Assembly: GCA_903903925.1 (NCBI GenBank)
Contig: CAIVAU010000267.1
Coordinates: 1 to 64,000, forward strand
Reading direction: 5' to 3'
From: an uncultured cyanobacterium
GTDB lineage: Bacteria; Cyanobacteriota; Cyanobacteriia; Cyanobacteriales; Nostocaceae
DNA: 64,000 bases
Positions 44,354 to 53,100 of the stretch are shown piece after piece. The notes beneath the pieces were generated by a model. It had not been told where the DNA came from. It did not search any database and was given only the letters and a program-made list of their open reading frames with translations. How positions within the stretch are numbered: the first letter of the stretch is position 1; every line of letters begins with the position of its first letter. The position numbers and the translations under genes are program-made.

Positions 44354-47125
44354 ATGAAAATTCAAACTGTAGCAATTATGGAAAAATCCTCTAAGGACAT
44401 TAGTAACACCCAGATAAATAATTGCATTCATGTGTGGTTTGAGAAACAGGTGGAGTACACACCTGATAGGGTAGCAGTAGTATTGGGAGAACAACACATT
44501 ACCTACAACCAGCTAAATCAGAGGGCGAATCAACTAGCACACTACTTGCAGAAATTGAGAGTAGAACCTGAAATGCCAGTGGGTATTTGTGTTGAACGCA
44601 GCTTGGAGATGATAGTAGGTTTGTTGGGGATACTTAAAGCAGGAGGAGCGTATGTACCATTAGATCCGAAGTATCCACGCTCTCGCTTGGCTTTGATATT
44701 ATCGGATACTGACTTATCGTTGGTATTAACTGATCAGCACTTAGTCAATGAGCTTTTTGAGGATGATTCACGAGTAGTTTGTCTTGACACAAATTGGCAT
44801 CTGATTGCCACACAGAGTCTAGAAAATCCAGTTAGTCGGGTAAGGTCTCAGCATCTTGCCTATGTGATGTATACATCGGGTTCGACAGGAAAACCCAAAG
44901 GTGTGCAAATTACTCACAGTAATGTCGGGCATTATCTTCACTCAATCAACAAAGTGTTGGAGATTCAGACAGATGATGTGTATCTCCACACGGCATCTTT
45001 CTCATTTTCTTCCTCTGTCAGGCAATTGATACTGCCACTATCTCAAGGAAGTAAAATTATCCTTGCCAATTATGAACAAACAAGAAATCCGCTGTTGCTG
45101 TTCGAGTTAATTGTCAATCAGCAGGTAACAGTCTTTGATACGGTGCAATCAGTTTGGCATCATGGACTTCAGGCTTTAGAAAATTCAGACCAAGCATTTG
45201 CCAAAGAACTTGTTAACTCTAATTTGCGGTTGCTCGTCTTTTCTGGAGGGTTACTACCATGTCAACTGTTGAAAAGAGTCCGCACTCAAGTAGGAAATAT
45301 TGTGCGACTTGTTAATGTTTATGGTCAGACAGAAACTGTTGGAGTTTGTGCCTATCCAATCCCGGTAGAATTTGACCGGGAGGAAGGATACGTACCCGTG
45401 GGGTACAGTATTGAACATACCCAGGTTCATATCCTCGATTCCAATCTTCAACCAGTTTTGGCGGACGACAAAGGTGAACTACATGTTGCAGGTCCAAGTC
45501 TAGCTCGTGGCTATCTCAATTGTCCTGATTTGACTAGCGAGCAATTTATCGCCAACCCATTTAGTAACGACTCAAGCACCCGACTCTACAAAACAGGTGA
45601 CGTAGCTCGCTACTTATCTGATGGCACTATCGAAATTTTAGGTCGCCTTAATCATCAAGTCAAGATTCGAGAGATGCGAATTGAACTCGGAGAAATTGAG
45701 TTGCAGCTAGAACAACATCCGAGTGTAAGACAAACTGTTGTGATCGCAAAAGATGTTCTCTCTGGGGACGTAAGCCTAATTGCTTATATAGTTCCGAAGT
45801 TACTCTCAGATGGAAGTACACAAACCGTTTCAATAACCGAACTACGGAGTTTTCTCAAACAGAAGCTGCCTGAATACATGGTACCTTCTTTGTTTGTATT
45901 CCTCACACATCTTCCCCTGACGCCAAACGGAAAACTAGACCGTAGTGCCCTTCCTTCCCCTGAATCAGTAACGTCAGTAAGGCAATCAAATTTTGTTGCT
46001 CCTGGTAATGAGTTAGAAAGGCAGTTAGTAGCAATTTGGGAGGAAGTTCTAGGTATCCAACCTATTGGCATCAAAGACAACTTCTTTGACTTAGGGGGAC
46101 ATTCCCTGCTAGCTGTACGCTTGTTCGCTCAAATAGAACGGAAACTTCTCAGGAAACTTCCGTTAAACTTGCTGTTGCAATCAGGTACTGTGGAGGCTCT
46201 TGCTCACACCATCAAGCAACAAGAGCTAGCTGTTGATCTTCAGGGGGAGCTAACAGATTTAGCGGATAACCAATCAAACAATTATTGGTCATCTGTTGTC
46301 CCAATTCAACAAAAAGGTTCCAAGCCTCCTTTATTCTGTATCCATCCTCTTGGTGGAGGGGTTTTAGTGTACCGTAATTTGGCAATGTATCTAGGACCCG
46401 AACAACCTGTTTATGGACTAGAACCAGTAGGGTTAGATGGCAAACAAGTTCCCCTCACCCGGATTGAAGACATGGCATCGCACTATATTCAACAAATTCA
46501 GCTCATTCAACCAGTTGGTCCTTACTACATAGCTGGATACTCCTTTGGCGGGATAGTTGCTTTCGAGATGGCTCAGCAACTTCACAACAGTGGTCACACA
46601 ATCGGCGTCCTCGCAATGATTGATAGTGTTCGTCCAGGTTTTTGCCAACGAACACCACTTCCCCTACGACTGTTTTTGCATTTAAAAGAGGTTTTCAAAA
46701 ACGGACCTGCGTATCTTGCTCAAAAAACCCCAGGCTGGATCAAACACAGCAATTACTATCTCTCACAAATTTACAGGCGTTACTTTCATGCGGCAGACTA
46801 TATATTGAATATGACAAATGTACTATCTGAAAATCATCAACTCTTCATCAGAGTTATGGAAGCTAACCTCGAAGCTCAGCAAAAATATGTCTTTCAACCT
46901 TACCCTGGTCAAATAACCCTCTTGCGTACTGAAGAGGATGCTCGCGACGATGCTGTCGGTGTACAATATGATCCTTACTTCGGATGGAAAGATCTCACTA
47001 GTGCAGGATTAGATATCTATTTTATTCCTGGTTCTCACTTGTCTATTATTGAAGAACCTCACGTACAGGTACTTGCTCAAAAACTAAAGCATTGCCTAGA
47101 TAGGTACTTATGCAAAATTAATTGA
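44354..47125 (+). CDS. Stand-alone adenylation-carrier-thioesterase (A-T-TE) NRPS-like synthetase, 923 aa
   Basis: Adenylation domain (~25-540) with A3 MYTSGSTGKPKG, A5 NVYGQTETVG, A7 RLYKTGDVARYL, A8 GRLNHQVKIREMRIELGEIE and A10 PLTPNGKLDRSALP. Carrier domain at ~555-625 with DNFFDLGGHSLLAV, Ser ~583 for phosphopantetheine. Type I thioesterase ~650-915 with GYSFGG and a late GSHLSI His. No condensation domain. In motif A4 the usual FDxSV reads FSSSV (Ser219 replaces Asp), removing the residue that binds the substrate amino group, so a keto, hydroxy or aryl acid is possible. The same A-T-TE order occurs in furanone/quinone synthetases and in MysE of mycosporine synthesis, but no mys genes are adjacent. 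Product unknown. Confidence 0.9.
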   Translation: MKIQTVAIMEKSSKDISNTQINNCIHVWFEKQVEYTPDRVAVVLGEQHITYNQLNQRANQLAHYLQKLRVEPEMPVGICVERSLEMIVGLLGILKAGGAYVPLDPKYPRSRLALILSDTDLSLVLTDQHLVNELFEDDSRVVCLDTNWHLIATQSLENPVSRVRSQHLAYVMYTSGSTGKPKGVQITHSNVGHYLHSINKVLEIQTDDVYLHTASFSFSSSVRQLILPLSQGSKIILANYEQTRNPLLLFELIVNQQVTVFDTVQSVWHHGLQALENSDQAFAKELVNSNLRLLVFSGGLLPCQLLKRVRTQVGNIVRLVNVYGQTETVGVCAYPIPVEFDREEGYVPVGYSIEHTQVHILDSNLQPVLADDKGELHVAGPSLARGYLNCPDLTSEQFIANPFSNDSSTRLYKTGDVARYLSDGTIEILGRLNHQVKIREMRIELGEIELQLEQHPSVRQTVVIAKDVLSGDVSLIAYIVPKLLSDGSTQTVSITELRSFLKQKLPEYMVPSLFVFLTHLPLTPNGKLDRSALPSPESVTSVRQSNFVAPGNELERQLVAIWEEVLGIQPIGIKDNFFDLGGHSLLAVRLFAQIERKLLRKLPLNLLLQSGTVEALAHTIKQQELAVDLQGELTDLADNQSNNYWSSVVPIQQKGSKPPLFCIHPLGGGVLVYRNLAMYLGPEQPVYGLEPVGLDGKQVPLTRIEDMASHYIQQIQLIQPVGPYYIAGYSFGGIVAFEMAQQLHNSGHTIGVLAMIDSVRPGFCQRTPLPLRLFLHLKEVFKNGPAYLAQKTPGWIKHSNYYLSQIYRRYFHAADYILNMTNVLSENHQLFIRVMEANLEAQQKYVFQPYPGQITLLRTEEDARDDAVGVQYDPYFGWKDLTSAGLDIYFIPGSHLSIIEEPHVQVLAQKLKHCLDRYLCKIN

Positions 47126-47166
47126 ACATGCAACAGGCGATGCCTGCGACGGGCTAAGAGAAACAG

Positions 47167-47265
47167 AAAAAGTAAGTTCTGGAAAATTTACTTTACTTTA
47201 GGATCTAATACGCGAACATCATTTCGCTGTTTTTACGCTCTATTTTCCTTAACCGAGCAGTATTG
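47167..47265. repeat. Imperfect direct repeat flanking the synthetase gene, copy 2
   Basis: Begins AAAAAGTAAGTTCTGGAAAA and ends CCTTAACCGAGCAGTATTG, like copy 1 at 43995-44081. It carries an extra TTTTACGCTCTAT segment before the shared ending. Confidence 0.85.
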
Positions 47266-47267
47266 AG

Positions 47268-47315
47268 AACACTTTAAATTATCAATTTGATAACTTAAAG
47301 TGTTTGCTGTTTTTT
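47268..47315 (+). terminator. Strong intrinsic terminator after the synthetase
   Basis: A long stem AACACTTTAA.A.TTATCA with its complement TGATAA.C.TTAAAGTGTT (one mismatch) is followed by TGCTGTTTTTT. Good stem plus T-tract in the sense direction of the synthetase gene. Confidence 0.85.
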
Positions 47316-47406
47316 AATAAAATCTCTTAGAGTAAAGCCAAAGAACCCGTATAAAATGAAGCTTCATTTTCAAGTTCAAAGCCATAAACTTTGAGTAGAT
47401 AACGTT

Positions 47407-48243
47407 ATGAATATCTTAGTTTTTTCCTTACTGGTATCCTTGGGTTCCTTGAGTGCGGGATTCTTGGGAGCATTGACAGGGTTGGGCGGTGGGGTAGTCA
47501 TTGTTCCCTTGTTAACTGTCATATTTGGAGTGGATATTCACTATGCTATTGGTGCTTCTCTAGTGTCTGTAATTGCGACATCTAGTGGTGCAGCATCCGC
47601 CTATGTCAAAGAGGGCTATACCAATATGCGTTTGGGAATGTTCTTAGAAGTAGCAACAACATTTGGTGCTATAGGTGGGGCAATTGTAGCAGAGAAGATT
47701 TCTCCTGGAGGAATCGCTATTGTGTTTGGGATTGTTTTGCTTTTCTCAGCTTACCTATCTCGTCAACCCCGCACTGAAGACCACAATAGTTTAGCGCCAG
47801 ATCCTCTAGCAACTCGTCTGAAATTAAATGGAACCTATCCAACTCCAACAGGAGAGCAGTCTTACAACGTGCGTAGTGTACCCTTTGGATTTGGACTGAT
47901 GTTTCTAGCTGGTGTGCTTTCTGGATTGCTGGGCATTGGTTCTGGAGCACTTAAGGTGCTAGCAATGGATCAAATGATGCATATCCCCTTCAAGGTTTCC
48001 ACAACTACTAGCAATTTCATGATTGGAGTGACAGCAGCGGCTAGCGCAGGAATATACCTGACACGAGGTTATATTGACCCCGCATTAGCAATGCCTGTGA
48101 TGCTAGGAGTGTTGTTTGGTGCTGTATTGGGGGCGCGGGTGCTAGTCAGATCTAGGGTCAAGCTTTTGCGGAATATTTTCAGCGGTGTCATTTTGGTGCT
48201 GGCTTTGGAAATGATTTACAAGGGACTCACTGGAAGGATATAA
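47407..48243 (+). CDS. TauE/SafE-family sulfite/organosulfonate exporter-type permease
   Basis: 278 residues with about eight transmembrane segments in two similar halves: LGALTGLGGGVVIVPLLT near the start and LAGVLSGLLGIGSGALKVLAM in the second half are the paired signature loops. The family exports small sulfur or carbon anions; substrate here is unknown. The DUF1634 gene starts two bases after its stop, a widespread pairing. Confidence 0.9.
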   Translation: MNILVFSLLVSLGSLSAGFLGALTGLGGGVVIVPLLTVIFGVDIHYAIGASLVSVIATSSGAASAYVKEGYTNMRLGMFLEVATTFGAIGGAIVAEKISPGGIAIVFGIVLLFSAYLSRQPRTEDHNSLAPDPLATRLKLNGTYPTPTGEQSYNVRSVPFGFGLMFLAGVLSGLLGIGSGALKVLAMDQMMHIPFKVSTTTSNFMIGVTAAASAGIYLTRGYIDPALAMPVMLGVLFGAVLGARVLVRSRVKLLRNIFSGVILVLALEMIYKGLTGRI

Positions 48244-48245
48244 AA

Positions 48246-48626
48246 ATGGCTACAAGCAAGCGTACCAAGTCCGAGTGGCGCTTTGAGCAGTTCATCGGTA
48301 ACCTCTTAAGAGTCGGAGTCATCCTTGCCACTATTTTAGTTTTGGTAGGGGGAATTTTGTACTTAATTCGCCATGGAACTGAAGTTCCTAATTACCATTT
48401 TTTTCGAGGAGAACCAGCAGAGTTTCGCACTCTAACAGGAGTAGAAATATCAGTTTCATCGGGTCGTCGCCGTGGCATTATTCAACTGGGGTTACTGCTA
48501 CTCATTGCTACTCCAGTCATCAGAGTAGGGTTTTCCCTGCTAGCTTTTATACGACAGAAAGATATAACCTACGTAACTGTGACCCTGGTTGTACTACTGG
48601 GGTTGATATACAGTCTGATAGGATAA
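48246..48626 (+). CDS. DUF1634 membrane protein
   Basis: 126 residues with three transmembrane segments (LLRVGVILATILVLVGGILY, then IIQLGLLLLIATPVIRVGFS and ITYVTVTLVVLLGLIYSLIG). DUF1634 proteins are commonly encoded next to TauE/SafE permeases and are probably accessory subunits. The two-base spacing to the permease gene supports one operon. Function of the family is not established. Confidence 0.9.
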   Translation: MATSKRTKSEWRFEQFIGNLLRVGVILATILVLVGGILYLIRHGTEVPNYHFFRGEPAEFRTLTGVEISVSSGRRRGIIQLGLLLLIATPVIRVGFSLLAFIRQKDITYVTVTLVVLLGLIYSLIG

Positions 48627-48649
48627 AATTTTCGACTAATGACTAATGA

Positions 48650-49831
48650 CTATTGACTATTAGCAAAGCGAATCTTAAGATAATCTTCCTCCATTTTGGC
48701 TCCTGATGGTTGGAGTGCTGCTAACGCTTGGGGTAATATTAAGTTACGGCGGTGGTTTCCAATCGTGATAGTTAATTCATCACCTGTTTTACTCAGTTGA
48801 ATCTGTTTTTTAGGAATACCAGGTAGATAAAGTTCTAAGCTGTATTGATTTTGCTCTTGAACAATTTTGATAGTGGTTTCTTTGTAATAAACTTGTGATG
48901 GGTCTTCGTCTTTGTAGAGTGTTTCTTTGAGACGTTCTAAGGCATCTAAACCACACATTTCTTCAGAAAATAAAGGAACTTCCTTTACAGGTAGAGGGTG
49001 GAAATTCTCATGAATTTCTTGGCGGTACTGCTTCTGATTCTCTTTCCAACGCTGGAAGAAAGGGTCTTGGACTTCGTTAGGAATGATGCGATTTGCAATC
49101 ACTAAATCTGTTGCAACATTATACAAGCTCAAATAAGCATGGGCGCGGAGAGACTCTTTAATCACCATCTTTTCTGGATTGGTAACCAGGCGCACCGAAG
49201 TTTGACTATTATCAGTTAATACTTTTTCCAAAGCTTCAATTTGTTGATAGAATTCGTAAGGCGCATCCATCACCTCTTTGTCTGGCAAAGAAAAACCGGC
49301 GATCGGCTTAAAGAAAGGTTCTACAAGCGGTCTAAGTGCGACCGAGATGTTTTGAAATGGTTTGTAAAAACGGCGCATATACCAGCCGCTCACTTCTGGT
49401 AGACTAAGCAAACGTAGTGCTGTACCTGTGGGGGCTGAGTCAATAATTAACACATCAAACTCACCTTCATCGTAGTGACGTTTCATTCTTACCAAGCCAA
49501 AAATCTCATCCATGCCTGGTAAAATTGCCAATTCTTCTGCCTGTACTCCATCTAAACCCCGTGCTTGTAGGACTTGGGTAATATAGCGTTTCACAGAACC
49601 CCAATTTGCCTCTAGTTCCAGCAGCGCATCTAGTTCTGCACCCCACAAATTTGGTCGTATTTGTCGCGGTTCATGTCCTAACTCTTGGTCAAAACTATCT
49701 GCCAGAGAGTGAGCAGGGTCTGTACTCAAAACTAGTGTACGATAACCTAGTTCTGCACACCTGAGTCCAGTAGCGGCAGCTACAGAGGTTTTACCTACGC
49801 CACCTTTGCCAGTTAACAAAATTACACGCAT
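48650..49831 (-). CDS. Get3d-type ArsA/GET3 ATPase with alpha-crystallin domain
   Basis: 393 residues. P-loop [15 protein letters not shown] at ~8-22, switch [17 protein letters not shown] and the [17 protein letters not shown] segment are typical of the ArsA/GET3 family. The Cys pair of eukaryotic Get3 is absent. A C-terminal domain of ~75 residues ([35 protein letters not shown]) is an HSP20/alpha-crystallin-like fold, which defines the Get3d group of cyanobacteria and chloroplasts. It may bind hydrophobic protein segments; tail-anchored targeting is not proven in this group. Confidence 0.9.
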   Translation of the reverse strand: MRVILLTGKGGVGKTSVAAATGLRCAELGYRTLVLSTDPAHSLADSFDQELGHEPRQIRPNLWGAELDALLELEANWGSVKRYITQVLQARGLDGVQAEELAILPGMDEIFGLVRMKRHYDEGEFDVLIIDSAPTGTALRLLSLPEVSGWYMRRFYKPFQNISVALRPLVEPFFKPIAGFSLPDKEVMDAPYEFYQQIEALEKVLTDNSQTSVRLVTNPEKMVIKESLRAHAYLSLYNVATDLVIANRIIPNEVQDPFFQRWKENQKQYRQEIHENFHPLPVKEVPLFSEEMCGLDALERLKETLYKDEDPSQVYYKETTIKIVQEQNQYSLELYLPGIPKKQIQLSKTGDELTITIGNHRRNLILPQALAALQPSGAKMEEDYLKIRFANSQ

Positions 49832-50158
49832 AACAATATATTTTTATTTATTGTACTCCTGATTGATTCATTAAGGCAAGGTTATTTGAAACCAGGAGTC
49901 AGGAGTCAGGAATCAGGAGTCAGGAGTCAGGAGTCAGGAGTCTCCTGATTGATTCATTAAGGCAAGGTTATTTGAAACCTATTCTTGTAGAATACAGATC
50001 ATACATTAAAGTAAAAAGATAAAAGTACAAAGTAAAAAGATAATGTCCATAAATAAATTTAGGGGGATCAAACCAATTTTATGAGTCTTTTTTTTACTTT
50101 TTACTTTTGCCTTGTTCGATGACTTATCATAGAGATTAACTGACAAGGAATTAAGGGT
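49832..50158. repeat. Intergenic region with a duplicated 38-bp block around GGAGTCA heptamers
   Basis: 327 bases. A 38-bp block (starts CTCCTGATTGATTCATTAAG) occurs at 49856-49893 and again at 49942-49979, with tandem GGAGTCA units between. The remaining ~180 bases are AT-rich and must hold the promoters of the divergent flanking genes. No gene seen. Confidence 0.85.
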
Positions 50159-50533
50159 ATGACGCTAGCATCAAACGGACAAGCAGCTATTATTCGTACA
50201 GATCGAGGGCTAACGATCGCAGGTACTCGTATCACTCTTTACGATGTAATGGACTATGTGATGGCTCAGTATCCACCTAAATTCATTCGTAGTATGCTAA
50301 GTCTCACAGATGAGGAAATAAACGCTGCTCTAGCTTACATTCAAGCACATCGTGCAGAAGTTGAAGCAGAATATCGGACTGTTCTTCAAGAAGCAGAAGA
50401 ACTCCGACAGTATTATGAAGAACAAAATCGTTCACGATTTGCTCGGATTGCAGCGAAACCTTCAGAACCTGGGACAGAAGCTATTCGAGCGAAACTCATT
50501 GCAGCGAAAGCTAAATTTGAGTCAAAGGTATGA
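50159..50533 (+). CDS. DUF433 family protein (antitoxin-like)
   Basis: 124 residues. The winged-helix-like DUF433 core is IIRTDRGLTIAGTRITLYDV, then YPPKFIRSMLSLTDEEINAA; it is followed by a charged helical tail that would bind a toxin. DUF433 genes typically precede a DUF5615 PIN-like gene. That gene overlaps the stop by four bases here but is truncated. Role as antitoxin/autoregulator is inferred from family and position. Confidence 0.85.
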   Translation: MTLASNGQAAIIRTDRGLTIAGTRITLYDVMDYVMAQYPPKFIRSMLSLTDEEINAALAYIQAHRAEVEAEYRTVLQEAEELRQYYEEQNRSRFARIAAKPSEPGTEAIRAKLIAAKAKFESKV

Positions 50534-50745
50534 ACTTTTTAATTGACCACAATCTACGAGGTCATGCTATTATCCTATTAGGTAACATCACAAAAAGTGG
50601 CTGGCTTGATTTAATTTCTATTCGTTTCGTCCTATTTGAAGAAGTGGGGTTATCTATCGATAGCGATGATCGAGTAGTTTGGCGATTTGCTCAGTCAAAT
50701 CAAATAGAAATTTATTCCTCTAAGATCCACATTTATTACTCATAG
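50530..50745 (+). pseudogene. Truncated DUF5615-type PIN-like toxin
   Basis: Coupled to the DUF433 gene by ATGA overlap. It begins MNFLIDHNLRGHAIILLGNI and keeps EEVGLSIDSDDRVVWRFAQS, the N-terminal two thirds of the usual ~110-residue protein. The expected MILLTANR.M...DSL segment and the C-terminus are missing; instead a short unrelated tail (QIEIYSSKIHIYYS) precedes the stop. Catalytic residues are therefore incomplete and it is probably inactive. Confidence 0.75.
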
Positions 50746-50825
50746 TCCTTTTCCGTCTACTGGAAACCACCGACCAGTATTTTCTTGAAACTAGACAAAG
50801 CCATCATCTTCCTTTCATCTCCCAA

Positions 50826-51215
50826 TTACATGATCTTTGCCGGGAATAAATGCTGCTTCAGTACGTCCAATCGGGAACAGTTCCAATAATCAATGTGGGA
50901 AACAATCATATCTTGGGAGTTAAGGCGTAATTCACTCCAGCCAGAAATTATAATTCGTGGTTTCCAGGGAAGGAGGAAATTCCAACTAAGTGTCCACTCA
51001 GTTTTAATTGTGTCTCCCAAATGCTGAATACTGTGCAAGTCCATTTTGATGTCGATAAACAAAGTTTCGATGAGTTTAATCATCTGCTTGTACCGATCAA
51101 CGCCACGAAATTTGTTGAGTGGATCTTGAAAATAAACATCTTCAGCGTAGATGCTATAAGTCTGATTAACTGGAAATCTTTGATAGTCTTCTTTCAAAAT
51201 TTCAATGATATTCAT
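50826..51215 (-). CDS. DUF2358 family protein
   Basis: 129 residues beginning MNIIEILKEDYQRFPVNQTY, with YAEDVYFQDPLNKFRGVDRY and ISGWSELRLNSQD. This is the SnoaL/NTF2-like DUF2358 family widespread in cyanobacteria and plastids; function unknown. The cone-shaped fold can bind small hydrophobic ligands. Monocistronic. Confidence 0.87.
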   Translation of the reverse strand: MNIIEILKEDYQRFPVNQTYSIYAEDVYFQDPLNKFRGVDRYKQMIKLIETLFIDIKMDLHSIQHLGDTIKTEWTLSWNFLLPWKPRIIISGWSELRLNSQDMIVSHIDYWNCSRLDVLKQHLFPAKIM

Positions 51216-51223
51216 AGTATTGG

Positions 51224-51285
51224 GTGTTGGGTGTTAGTTGTTAGTTGTTAGTTGTTTGGTGTTTGGTGTTTGGTGTTTGGCGTTT
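51224..51285. repeat. Tandem heptamer array
   Basis: About eight units of GTTAGTT changing to GTTTGGT, with an inverted counterpart (CTAACCACTAACCAGTAACC) at 51294-51318. A short-repeat array of the kind common in Nostocales intergenic DNA. Confidence 0.85.
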
Positions 51286-51325
51286 TTTCCTACTAACCAC
51301 TAACCAGTAACCACTAACAATTTTC

Positions 51326-51895
51326 TTAAATTTCTATTTCATTCCACAGGCGTTCTAATTGACGCCGCCAAGCAGCTAAAACTTCTTGCTGTACCTGTGG
51401 GGTTTGATCGATTTCACCCAGTAATCCTTCTGCATAGAAGCGTTCTAGGCTTTGCATAGTGGCTTGTAGGGATTGACCTTGCTGCTTTGCAGCTAAGATA
51501 ATTTGCCGGATACGGCTTTCTATTAGCCGATTAAAAGCATCATCTAAACCAATCTCAGATAGGGAAAGCAGTTGGGCGATCGCATCCCGAAAATCTTCTA
51601 CAACCAAACTGCTGAATTTATGGTGGAATACCCCCCACAATACGCTTTGATGTACAGCGTAGCGTACTTCCTGAGTATCATCAAAGTTTGCTTCTAGGAA
51701 CTGTTCTAAAAAAGGTAGGGCTTCTTGTACTGGTACAATGGGGATTAGAACTCGTAGCCAAGTTTCATCGTCTGAAAGAATAACCAATAGCCGAGAGGTA
51801 GAGGTTTCTACTTGCCAGGAACCGGGTGTAACAGCATTGACAGACGCTGCACCAAATAATTCGGTCAGTATATCGGCGATTTGTGAAGGTATCAT
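51326..51895 (-). CDS. Conserved hypothetical protein, 189 aa
   Basis: Starts MIPSQIADILTELFGAASVN. The N-terminal ~100 residues alternate strands and helices (GSWQVETSTSRLLVILSDDE, WLRVLIPIVPVQEALPFLEQ) in a pattern like YbjN/type III chaperone folds. The C-terminal half is helical and ends in a Trp-rich amphipathic helix. No function is recognised. No signal peptide; cytoplasmic. Confidence 0.65.
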   Translation of the reverse strand: MIPSQIADILTELFGAASVNAVTPGSWQVETSTSRLLVILSDDETWLRVLIPIVPVQEALPFLEQFLEANFDDTQEVRYAVHQSVLWGVFHHKFSSLVVEDFRDAIAQLLSLSEIGLDDAFNRLIESRIRQIILAAKQQGQSLQATMQSLERFYAEGLLGEIDQTPQVQQEVLAAWRRQLERLWNEIEI

Positions 51896-52003
51896 AGGCT
51901 TTTTTTGCTTCAGCCTCTAGCGTAGCGCTTTGAGTGTTCCACTGCGATCGCTCAATGTTTCGTCTGATTTTGTCTTGGAGCAGGGTGGGCGTGTTAAGAA
52001 GCG

Positions 52004-52041
52004 ACAGGATAATTGTTACGCTAACTTCACCATTATCCTGT
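52004..52041. repeat. 10-bp inverted repeat downstream of the small membrane protein gene
   Basis: Perfect arms ACAGGATAAT / ATTATCCTGT with an 18-base loop. It lies downstream of the leftward 53-codon gene and could be a weak terminator; no T-tract follows. The rest of 51896-52092 holds one HIP1 site and no gene. Confidence 0.6.
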
Positions 52042-52092
52042 ATTGCAGTCTAAAAGAACGGAAATGCTTACAATACATAAATGTTAGTCATA

Positions 52093-52254
52093 TTAATAGC
52101 ATTTGAGATGCGCTTGCCCTAGTATGTGATCAATAATTAGAAAGGCGAGAGTGATTACTTGGTATATACTGCTAGTAATGATACCAGTAATCGTAACTAT
52201 AGCCACAATATGCTTAAGCTGTTCAAATTTTTGGGATTTTGGTGTCTTTTGCAT
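52093..52254 (-). CDS. Small membrane protein, 53 aa
   Basis: ATG at 52254 with an excellent Shine-Dalgarno site (AGGAGGGG) six bases upstream; TAA at 52093-52095. A polar basic start (MQKTPKSQKFEQLKHIV) precedes one long or two short hydrophobic helices (AIVTITGIITSSIY, VITLAFLIIDHI). No family recognised. The strong ribosome-binding site in a region otherwise empty makes it likely to be translated. Confidence 0.6.
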   Translation of the reverse strand: MQKTPKSQKFEQLKHIVAIVTITGIITSSIYQVITLAFLIIDHILGQAHLKCY

Positions 52255-52653
52255 ATTCCCCTCCTAAAAGATAAGTGAACAGATGAACTATTGTTATGCC
52301 CAAAATTTCTGAATGCGACTACTGTGGATACTGTTGGATGCGATCCAATTGTTGTATGGCTTCGCGCATTGTCTGTGCCCTCTGTATATGTTGTTTACAA
52401 TGAGTGTTCGTAACGCATCTCCCGCGTTAGTGCATGAGCCGTCATAGTGCGCACTACACTGATGAAGAGCGATAAGTTTTGAGTAGTGCCCCAAGGGCTA
52501 TCGCCACTCACAAACCAATCTTCTTACTCAACCTCACCACAACATCCTGGGGCAGCGGGTGTGGTACGTCGTCAGAGGGCAGACTACCCATAAACGCGGT
52601 TATCAACGATTAAGGGCTACTAGTTGTGATGAATTCCAACGCTCCCCTTAACC
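52255..52653. other. Intergenic region
   Basis: 399 bases with no supported gene. A 12-bp palindrome TAGTGCGCACTA (52445-52456) sits in a string (CTCCCGCGTTAGTGCATGAG) that looks like a dispersed repeat. The leftward frame through it has no good start. Confidence 0.45.
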
Positions 52654-53100
52654 TTACTCAATATCTTGCCACTCACGAGCATTCACAAATCGAGATAAAT
52701 GCTTCACATTTGTTGTAGCAATCACCACCCTTTCGTCATCCGTATTTATCACTTGCGCTTGAGCCGCCAAAATCACATCCCCATCCAACGCTTTTGGAGC
52801 AGCCGTAGGAATTCCTTGACGACGTGCTTCCGCCCAAAATTCAGCAGCTTGTAGTATCATCGCTGTATTAAGCGGCAAATATTCTAACCTTGCTTTGAAT
52901 TCATTAAGCCGTCTGATACCTGCCAGTTTATTTGCCCGTAGTAACTCCCGCCGCACCTCATAGTCTACTATTTCAGGGAGTATTACCTTATAGTTTTTTG
53001 ACCACAAAGATTCCACCCAAAGTCTGCATTCTAGAGTTAAATCTGAAGGTTTGGGATTTGTCAATATTCCTAACGGAGCAGAATCGAGTAAAACTTTCAT
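52654..53100 (-). CDS. PIN-domain protein (VapC-like toxin)
   Basis: 148 residues beginning MKVLLDSAPLGILTNPK, with Asp6 as the first metal ligand, EIVDYEVRREL supplying a Glu, and ALDGDVILAAQA with later TTNVKHLSRF giving the remaining acids and the usual PIN ending. Its ATG overlaps the upstream antitoxin-like gene by four bases. Classical antitoxin-toxin order. Ribonuclease toxin activity is inferred. Confidence 0.85.
   Translation of the reverse strand: MKVLLDSAPLGILTNPKPSDLTLECRLWVESLWSKNYKVILPEIVDYEVRRELLRANKLAGIRRLNEFKARLEYLPLNTAMILQAAEFWAEARRQGIPTAAPKALDGDVILAAQAQVINTDDERVVIATTNVKHLSRFVNAREWQDIE

Noticed and set aside
44354-47125. MysE of a mycosporine-like amino acid cluster
   Set aside because: The domain order matches, but no mysA, mysB or mysC lies on either side and the A4 Asp is missing. 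Kept only as an alternative in the annotation.
52294-52494. 66-codon leftward ORF between the small membrane gene and the PIN gene
   Set aside because: It is largely made of a dispersed-repeat string and has no good start or ribosome-binding site.
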